Shown: positions 45,301-49,957 of the stretch, in pieces
How positions within the stretch are numbered: the first letter of the stretch is position 1
Layout: each line of letters starts with the position of its first letter
From: Cytophagales bacterium
GTDB taxonomy: Bacteria; Bacteroidota; Bacteroidia; Cytophagales; Thermoflexibacteraceae
Assembly (NCBI GenBank): GCA_013298985.1
Contig: JAAFJS010000010.1
Span: 1 to 49,957 of the forward strand
Direction of reading: 5' to 3'
DNA length: 49,957 nt
Position numbers and translations under genes: made by a program
Notes under the pieces: model-generated
What the model was told of the DNA's origin: nothing
The model's input: only the letters and a program-made list of their open reading frames with translations
The model's database searches: none

Positions 45301-45521
45301 AATCCGTCCAAGATTTTTTCCTCGAAAAGCAAATTTACCTGATAGTGCGATTTCACATCAATCAACACATCTTTTAGTTTGATTTGTTGAGCAGGTTTTA
45401 TTTGTTCTTTTACCCCTAATTCGCGTGCAGAGGCAAGTGTTTGGGCAAAAGTTGCATTGGCGGCAAAAAGAAAGAGCAACACCAAAGACATAATTTTTAA
45501 AAAGTAAAGTGTGTTTTTCAT
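42339..45521 (-). CDS. TonB-dependent receptor with STN and carboxypeptidase-like N-terminal domains
   Basis: The 1060-residue outer-membrane receptor has a signal peptide ending near FAANATFAQ (27). An STN (secretin/TonB short N-terminal) domain follows at about 45-115 (KLKDVLIDVKSHYQVNLLF, NLKSLLHQFNLRF). A CarboxypepD_reg-like domain is at about 165-250 (VSGKVMGADGSGIPGVSVSV). The TonB plug spans about 265-390 (IRGLGPDQVLTLVNGKRRHN, IERIEVLRDGAASQYGSDAI). A 22-strand barrel ends in an aromatic-rich strand with a final Phe. The STN domain shows that it signals to a FecR anti-sigma factor; sigma and fecR genes lie upstream. The substrate is unknown; there is no SusD partner, so it is not a classical glycan system. 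An iron or cobalamin-like ligand is possible. Confidence 0.96.
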   Translation of the reverse strand: MKNTLYFLKIMSLVLLFLFAANATFAQTLASARELGVKEQIKPAQQIKLKDVLIDVKSHYQVNLLFEEKILDGLNVNENLFDKADNVEENLKSLLHQFNLRFKKVKKGTYLIISPKKSKKEKRASVGELPESNKTIFLTSTSKMLEPTALFESKNTEEKKTSRRRSFAKVSGKVMGADGSGIPGVSVSVAETQQGTITDAQGTYSLNLNAGAYKIRYSFIGYETKIQEVTVGNDAMTLDVTLDESVTSLADVVVIGSRSTAVRTNIDTPVPVDVISVKELQSTGQIEPTQMINMVAPSFNSARQTVADGTDHIDPATIRGLGPDQVLTLVNGKRRHNQALINVNGTVGRGSVGTDLNTLPTAAIERIEVLRDGAASQYGSDAISGVINVVMKKEAGTSANLHWGRQYAGDGRALNFGLYHGMKVGKKGVISVALDMRLRGLTNRAGDYKGPVYTRWDNVADLAVRQQRFNQDQSQIAQNNFSLSNNMLVGNSAVDNYGGMLNGNIPLGGKTTFYFTGILNYREGKAAGFYRYPFQTTQVISELYPNGFLPQIASTILDRSWLMGVSGEFGGGWRWDLSNVYGGNSFRFDVNNSNNASQFAQGRSAQTSFYAGQLGFNQNTSDFSVSKDFGKQIGLQSFNVAGGLNFRIDNYSIKDGEEASWRNFAPTSGRAGGAQVFPGFQPANAVNTNRNIFGAYVDLESDLTKKLLVNLAGRFENYSDFGSNFAGKLSARYKFAEAFALRAAISNGFRAPSIHQRYFSAISTVFVSVAGQLEPRQQGTFRNDGPVAAAFGIPSLKAERSTNLSVGFTSQIAKNVSLTVDLYQIDIKDRIILTSSFVRGTAGTGLQIAQILDGAGQRDVNSAIFFTNAVNTRTQGVDIVFSANPQIGNGSLGITLAGNLNKTEVQGTPQVSATLPPDQFGNQIFNRQEKARLELAQPRSKFTLGFNYKVNKFGANLRITRFGEVQTLDPADPRLDEIFSPKMISDLSVSYKVAKFLQVVIGANNILDTYPDRLQKTQALTATNTVPLDNSSFGRFVYSRNATQFGFNGGYYYVSLNANF

Positions 45522-45724
45522 AAAAAATTAGGTTAAAAATTTTTAAATACAAATAATTCAAATAGTTGATTGTTAAATAGTTAAAAAATATAAGTTTGAG
45601 CGGTTCGTTACTACAATTGTTTGAAATGGTTTGAAGTTGTTTGATATTGTTGTTAATTGTTTGTTATTTTTAATTAGTAATTCCAGAATCTTCATTCTGT
45701 ACTTCATTGCTTACTGACAACTGT

Positions 45725-46126
45725 TCACTGGTAACTGATAAAAAAAGCTCTTGCTTTGGTAGAAAAAAGTTCTTCTCGGCTATAAAACCGCAAAGGATAT
45801 TCTCTCGTCGCAAACTCACTGGTTAAGAGGGCATTACACAGACTTTCCATGTCCAAATCAGGGTGCGCCTCTGCAAAATCTCTTGCTACTTTCGCCCAAA
45901 ATAGGGTCAGCGTTTCGTGATAGCCTCTTTCTGGCGTATTTGGCGTTCCTACGGTATTGTTGTAGGAAATAATCCCGCTTCTGAGGTAACAAACCGCTTC
46001 TTCGTGCGTGTAATGCTTTGAAAACCAAAGCCCTACCACCAAGTGCGCCTGATGTGTCCATTCTGCGATTGGCAAGGTCTGATTCCTAAACCTTTCTATT
46101 AAACTGTCAATTTCTGATAAAGTCAT
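45725..46126 (-). CDS. Conserved hypothetical protein of the WTHxxHL type
   Basis: The 133-residue soluble protein has no signal peptide. Its striking features are the N-terminal EWTHQAHLVVGLWF and the central ISYNNTVGTPNTPERGYHET, a pattern with conserved His, Tyr and Thr residues seen in a widespread bacterial hypothetical family. It lies between fecR and the TonB receptor gene, and is separated from fecR by a pair of inverted 57-bp palindromic elements. It is not part of the canonical sigma/FecR/receptor cassette and may be an insertion. Confidence 0.8.
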   Translation of the reverse strand: MTLSEIDSLIERFRNQTLPIAEWTHQAHLVVGLWFSKHYTHEEAVCYLRSGIISYNNTVGTPNTPERGYHETLTLFWAKVARDFAEAHPDLDMESLCNALLTSEFATREYPLRFYSREELFSTKARAFFISYQ

Positions 46127-46140
46127 TTTATTTCTCTTTA

Positions 46141-46197
46141 CTGGTACAAGGCTAAACCTTGTATCTATTTTAAGTACAAGCGTTACGCTTGTACCAG
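46141..46197. repeat. 57-bp double-palindrome element, copy A
   Basis: It begins CTGGTACAAG and ends GTACCAG. It contains one hairpin around ACAAGGCTAAACCTTGT and a second one, GTACAAGCGTTACGCTTGTAC. Its inverse occurs at 46317-46373, 119 nt away, so the two could also pair with each other. Confidence 0.9.
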
Positions 46198-46316
46198 ATT
46201 GATAGATAATTGTTTGAGATTATTTTAAATTGTTGAAAAACAGTTGTTTATAGTTAATTATTATGTTGTTTTATTAGTCATTAATCATTAGTCATTCCTA
46301 ATTCCTAATTTTTTTA

Positions 46317-46373
46317 CTGGTACAAGCGTAACGCTTGTACCTACTTTTAGTGCAAGGCTTAGCCTTGCACCAG
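46317..46373. repeat. 57-bp double-palindrome element, copy B (inverted)
   Basis: It is the reverse complement of the element at 46141-46197, with identical first 24 bases (CTGGTACAAGCGTAACGCTT and on) and several substitutions afterwards. Its end is 5 nt from the fecR stop codon, so it may also act as the fecR terminator. Confidence 0.9.
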
Positions 46374-46378
46374 TAGAT

Positions 46379-47386
46379 TTATTCTATATTCCTAATTCTT
46401 AATTCTTCATTTTGCCTTTCCACCTCCACTCCTAAGATTTCTGCGATGGCTTTGAGCAATTCCTCTGCATTATCTGCCTTATAATCTCCTGAAATTTCTC
46501 TTTTAGCCAATTCATTATCAGAGATTTGCACTTTTACGCCAAAATTTTCTTCTATTTGGTAGGCGATTTCTTGGAGGGGCGTGCGCTCAAAGCTAAACGA
46601 ATGTTCTTTCCATGCCTTGCTGTTATTGGCAAGCGTAGTTTTGGCGGATTGCAGGTTGAAAGTGCCTTTTTTATCCACTGTAACCACATCTCCCACTTTC
46701 ATTTCCAAAGGTTTTTGCTTACTTTCCTCTTTGTGCAGTTGCACTTTGCCTTTGTGTAGCGCGACTTTTGTCCCTCTTTGGCGCGTATAGACCACAAACT
46801 CTGTCCCCAAAACTTCTACTTTTACCTTATCGGGCGTTCTTACTATAAATCTTTGATTATCAATAGTATGTGTAACAGAAAATTCTGCTTCTCCTTGTAA
46901 AAAAACTTCTCTTGTTTCTGTTCCGAAGCCAAAGCGCGGCACTTTCAGGCTCGAATTGGCATTGAGGACTACCGTACTTTTGTCGGGCAAGGTGATATTT
47001 TGCACTTCCCCAAAAGCGGTTTGGTATTCTTTGTAAAGGATTTGGTCTTTGAAAAATACGCCCAAAGAGGCAAGCAATAAAACCAAAGAAGCGGCTATTC
47101 CTACCCATAACTTTCTGATAATGAAGTGTTTTTGATTTATATTTTTTGCAGTGTTAAGTTTGTTTTCAGTAACTTGTAAATTCGTCTTAGAAAGAAAAGT
47201 TTGGTATGCTTGGTCTGTATCAGGCAGGAACTGTGGATTTTCTTTTTCCCACTCCTCTAACCATTTGAAATACAGTTCTATATTTTGAGATTCAGCGAGC
47301 CACTCCTCCACCATTTGCTGCTGCATGGTCGTTGCTTTGCCCTCTAAGGTACTGAAAACTATATTTTTAGCAATATTATTGTCCAT
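46379..47386 (-). CDS. FecR-type anti-sigma factor
   Basis: The 335-residue membrane protein has a cytoplasmic N-terminal part (about 1-85) that would bind the sigma factor. One transmembrane helix follows (about 93-111, KLWVGIAASLVLLLASLGVF). The periplasmic FecR domain is at about 115-225 (YQTAFGEVQNITLPDKSTVV, LNANSSLKVP). The C-terminal DUF4974/STN-like domain is at about 258-330 (TPLQEIAYQIEENFGVKVQI). It relays ligand occupancy of the TonB receptor to the ECF sigma factor. It sits 279 nt downstream of the sigma gene on the same strand, with a hairpin-rich element in the gap. Confidence 0.95.
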   Translation of the reverse strand: MDNNIAKNIVFSTLEGKATTMQQQMVEEWLAESQNIELYFKWLEEWEKENPQFLPDTDQAYQTFLSKTNLQVTENKLNTAKNINQKHFIIRKLWVGIAASLVLLLASLGVFFKDQILYKEYQTAFGEVQNITLPDKSTVVLNANSSLKVPRFGFGTETREVFLQGEAEFSVTHTIDNQRFIVRTPDKVKVEVLGTEFVVYTRQRGTKVALHKGKVQLHKEESKQKPLEMKVGDVVTVDKKGTFNLQSAKTTLANNSKAWKEHSFSFERTPLQEIAYQIEENFGVKVQISDNELAKREISGDYKADNAEELLKAIAEILGVEVERQNEELRIRNIE

Positions 47387-47470
47387 TTCTCTTAATTATA
47401 AATTATCAATGATGAATTATAAATTGGTTAAGGTATTTTTAATAAATCTGTTTTTCAAACCATTTTTTTT

Positions 47471-47564
47471 AGTCAAGATTTGCAATCTTGACTTGTTAAA
47501 GTCGGACAGTTCCACTGCGGTTTTAAATCCGATTTTAACATAGTCCGAATTACAAATTCGGACT
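47471..47564. repeat. Hairpin-rich intergenic element between sigma and fecR genes
   Basis: Two hairpins with 10-bp arms, AGTCAAGATT-TGC-AATCTTGACT (47471-47493) and AGTCCGAATT-ACA-AATTCGGACT (47542-47564), flank a related half-palindromic stretch (GTCGGAC ... ATCCGAT). This looks like a REP-type dispersed element and would attenuate transcription from the sigma gene into fecR. Confidence 0.75.
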
Positions 47565-47665
47565 AACGAGATATATTTTTTAACCATAGACTATAAAACA
47601 TAAACCTTATTGTATTACAACCTCAAACCATAAACAAGAAACCTCAAACTATAAACCGTTCCCTT

Positions 47666-48295
47666 TCAAATTAATGCCTTTTTTAGCGTAGCAAGAGCTT
47701 TGGTAAGATGTCCTTCTACGGTTTTGAGTGAAATTTGTAGTTCTTCGGCAATCGTTTGGTTCTTTTTTCCCTCAAAGCGGCTCATTAAGAACACTTTTTG
47801 CGCTTGTGGTGGCAGTTCCCTGATGAGGTTTTCCATTTTGAGGTATAGTTCGTTGTACTGCATGATTTGTTGCGGATTGGTAGGGAGGTCAGCCTGCGCC
47901 TTGAAGTCCTCAATATCCATGTTTTTTTGCTTGCTCAGTTCCGCACGCAGGTGCATGAACGCCTGATGACGAACCGAAGTAAACAAATAAGCACGATAAG
48001 AAGTCTGGATTTGCAAGTAGGTTTTCTTCTGCCAAAAAGAGAGAAATACCTCACTTACAATGTCTTCGGCGAGTTCTTTGGAATACAAAAAACGAACGGC
48101 ATGACTACACAAAGGGCGATAATACCGCCTAAATAGCAATTCATAACCCTTTTCAGGATTTAACTCAATAGACTTTCTAATAAAAGTTTCGTCATCAGAG
48201 ATAAATATTGCCTCTGACTCGTTTTCCTCATTATTTGGCGTAAGTGAGGGCTTATTTTTGTCCAAATTTTTCGCAAAAGGTAAGTGTAGCTTCAT
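47666..48295 (-). CDS. ECF sigma-70 factor (Bacteroidota family)
   Basis: The protein has 209 residues from the ATG at 48295; an in-frame TTG two codons earlier is unlikely. Region 2 is YELLFRRYYRPLCSHAVRFL, then AEDIVSEVFLSFWQK; region 4 is LPPQAQKVFLMSRFEGKKNQ, then IAEELQISLKTVEGHLTKAL. An N-terminal extension of about 45 polar residues is longer than usual. It works with the FecR protein encoded downstream and presumably activates the TonB receptor gene at 42339-45521. Whether it also controls its own gene is not shown by the sequence. Confidence 0.95.
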   Translation of the reverse strand: MKLHLPFAKNLDKNKPSLTPNNEENESEAIFISDDETFIRKSIELNPEKGYELLFRRYYRPLCSHAVRFLYSKELAEDIVSEVFLSFWQKKTYLQIQTSYRAYLFTSVRHQAFMHLRAELSKQKNMDIEDFKAQADLPTNPQQIMQYNELYLKMENLIRELPPQAQKVFLMSRFEGKKNQTIAEELQISLKTVEGHLTKALATLKKALI

Positions 48296-48442
48296 AATCA
48301 ATTCATTTTTGAACCACTCAACCGCAAAAATATAGATTTTACACTATATTACTTGTTTTTTAAGTATAGATGCAAAAATTAAGAATTACCCTTGCTCTCA
48401 ATGAAAAAATATTTTGGTGAGTTGGTTTGCCTAAAATTTATC

Positions 48443-48649
48443 TCACTCGCCCAGCACCCAAATCAGCACCAAGCAAATGACGACAATAATAAAAGCAAGC
48501 ATTTTTCTATCTTGATACCACATCTTGCGGATACCTTCGGGCGTATGAAGTTGGTGGTAAGTAGTTACGAACTTGTTGAAATCCTTGTACTTACGAATGG
48601 TCTGTGTATCTGGGTCAGGTTTTTCTATGTTTACTTTGATATTAGGCAT
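48443..48649 (-). CDS. Small C-tail-anchored hypothetical protein
   Basis: The 68-residue protein has a polar N-terminal part (MPNIKVNIEKPDPDTQTIRK, then a Tyr/Lys-rich stretch) and one transmembrane helix at the C-terminus (MLAFIIVVICLVLIWVL). Charged residues before the helix (KMWYQDRK) suggest an N-in orientation. Proteins with this outline occur as conserved hypotheticals in cytophagaleans. Its short 5' gap (116 nt) to the divergent M24 gene gives a shared promoter region. Confidence 0.75.
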   Translation of the reverse strand: MPNIKVNIEKPDPDTQTIRKYKDFNKFVTTYHQLHTPEGIRKMWYQDRKMLAFIIVVICLVLIWVLGE

Positions 48650-48765
48650 TGTTTGCTTTGATTTTATGGGTTATCCGAAGAAATATAAAACTTTGGAGAG
48701 GTTTTATACTTTTAAATCAAAAAATTCTTACTTTTCGATTCACAAAATAATCTACACTTATAACT

Positions 48766-49957
48766 ATGAAAAAACAAATACTGTTCCTGATTTTATTAAT
48801 TTTTGTTGGTTTTTCTGCCTTTGCCCAAAATGTTATCCTGAACCTTCGCCAGCGCGCGGAGGTCGAAGACCGTTGGTTAGATACTCGTTTTCAGAAAGTT
48901 ATCCCCGAACTGATGCGGCGCGAAGGCATCGATATGTGGGTGCTTATCTGTCGCGAATACAATGAAGACCCAGTGCTAAAAACCATGCTTCCTGCTACTT
49001 GGCTTTCTGCACGTCGTCGCACGATTTTGGTTTTCCATGACAAAGGGGAAGCACAAGGCGTTGATAAAGTGGCGATTGCACGCTATGATGTAGGTAGGTT
49101 TTTTAAAGGAGCATGGATTCCCGAACGCGAACCAGACCAGTTCAAGCGACTATCGCGAGAAATCATAGACCGCAATCCTAAAAAAATAGCAGTGAATTAT
49201 TCTGACAACTATGGTCATGCTGACGGAATTACACACACTGAATTAGCACTTTTCAAAGAAGCATTGCCCAAACAGTTTCAAGAAAAAATCGTTTCTGCAG
49301 AAAAACTGGCAGTGGGCTGGCTCGAAACGCGCACCGCCGAAGAAATGGAATCTTACCGCCAAATCTGTCGGATAGCTCATGAAATCATAGCGGAAGGGCT
49401 TTCCGAAAAAGTGATTCAGGTGGGGGTAAGCACGACCAAGGACGTGGAATGGTGGTATAGGGAAAAAATCGTGGAATTGAAGTTAGATACATGGTTTCAC
49501 CCGTCCGTTACGGTGCAACGCGCAGAGGGCGTAGCTATGCGAAACAGCAATTTTTCTACCAAGCCCGACGAGGTTACAATTCTCTCTGGCGACTTGGTTC
49601 ATGTAGATTTTGGCATTACTTATTTGGGCTTAAATACTGATACACAGCAACATCTGTATATTTTGAAACCCGAAGAAAAAGATGCTCCCGAAGGGCTGAA
49701 AAAGGCATTACAGGTGGGAAATCGCTTGCAAGACCTTCTCACTATGAACTTTAAAAGTGGACGTTCTGGCAACGAAATCCTCAGAAATACGCTTGTGCAG
49801 GCAAAAAGCGAAGGCATTAATGGCACGATTTACACCCACCCAATCGGTATGCACGGACACGCCGCAGGACCTACTATTGGAATGTGGGACAATCAGGGTG
49901 ATACCAAAGGCGCGGGCGACTACCCCATGTACCCAAATACTGCATATTCTATCGAAC
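48766..49957 (+). CDS. M24-family metallopeptidase (Xaa-Pro aminopeptidase-like), truncated by window end
   Basis: The first 397 residues are visible. ATG 48766 begins a signal peptide (MKKQILFLILLIFVGFSAFA), so the enzyme is periplasmic. The N-terminal creatinase-like domain (about 25-165) contains LMRREGIDMWVLICREYNED. The pita-bread domain starts near 185. Two metal ligands are in LVHVDFGITYLGLNTDTQQ, and the ligand His is in HPIGMHGHAAGP. The remaining metal ligands lie beyond the window edge. The likely activity is release of N-terminal residues preceding proline. Confidence 0.92.
   Translation, partial: MKKQILFLILLIFVGFSAFAQNVILNLRQRAEVEDRWLDTRFQKVIPELMRREGIDMWVLICREYNEDPVLKTMLPATWLSARRRTILVFHDKGEAQGVDKVAIARYDVGRFFKGAWIPEREPDQFKRLSREIIDRNPKKIAVNYSDNYGHADGITHTELALFKEALPKQFQEKIVSAEKLAVGWLETRTAEEMESYRQICRIAHEIIAEGLSEKVIQVGVSTTKDVEWWYREKIVELKLDTWFHPSVTVQRAEGVAMRNSNFSTKPDEVTILSGDLVHVDFGITYLGLNTDTQQHLYILKPEEKDAPEGLKKALQVGNRLQDLLTMNFKSGRSGNEILRNTLVQAKSEGINGTIYTHPIGMHGHAAGPTIGMWDNQGDTKGAGDYPMYPNTAYSIE

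Overview
The window reads as chromosomal DNA of a low-GC gliding-type member of the Bacteroidota, most likely a cytophagalean. The evidence is two kinds of type IX secretion C-terminal sorting domain, Bacteroidota promoters (TTTG, 19-20 nt, TAnnTTTG), an ECF sigma / FecR / STN-TonB receptor cascade, DUF2911 and DUF2141 proteins, and a type II-C Cas9. Species cannot be named from the sequence alone. There is no rRNA or tRNA gene, no prophage, no transposase gene and no CRISPR array inside the window.

Layout. 0.2-4.3 kb: an apparently complete type II-C cas9 on the minus strand. Immediately upstream, on the opposite strand, is a promoter, about 120 nt of non-coding RNA and an intrinsic terminator, which I interpret as the tracrRNA. 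No cas1, cas2 or array is visible. 4.3-11 kb: a Tat-exported PLP enzyme, an M20 deacylase, a 203-bp array of 29 heptamers, type I asparaginase, cyclophilin, an Fe-S (6-4) photolyase-like protein and DoxX. 11.1-17.1 kb: a 1439-residue secreted protein made of nine KNH-like modules, a small membrane-anchored protein with one such module, and the C-terminal half of a split transketolase. 17.3-27.5 kb: small hypotheticals, a phosphodiesterase-superfamily protein with a large membrane TPR protein, a frameshifted four-helix-bundle gene, hemB, a membrane dipeptidase lipoprotein and a DUF2911/TPR protein. 27.5-32.6 kb: a small membrane-protein gene broken by a 119-bp MITE-like element with a 9-bp target duplication, a two-gene operon with a long carotenoid oxygenase, an imelysin lipoprotein and a 52-residue membrane peptide. 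32.6-41.2 kb: cell-envelope proteins (OmpA/PD40, a large type-B sorted surface protein, TPR, DUF2141) and an ABA4-like membrane protein. 41.2-42.3 kb: a gene-free repeat hotspot. 42.3-48.3 kb: sigma factor, FecR, an unrelated hypothetical and the TonB-dependent receptor. 48.4 kb to the end: a small membrane protein and a truncated M24 aminopeptidase.

How genes work together. The clearest functional units are cas9 with its tracrRNA, the sigma/FecR/receptor signalling cascade, and the STAS-like plus carotenoid oxygenase pair. The most unusual signals are in non-coding DNA: the divergent tracrRNA-like transcript, the small MITE family seen both as a fresh insertion and inside a 295-bp tandem repeat, the heptamer array, and several families of palindromic elements between genes.
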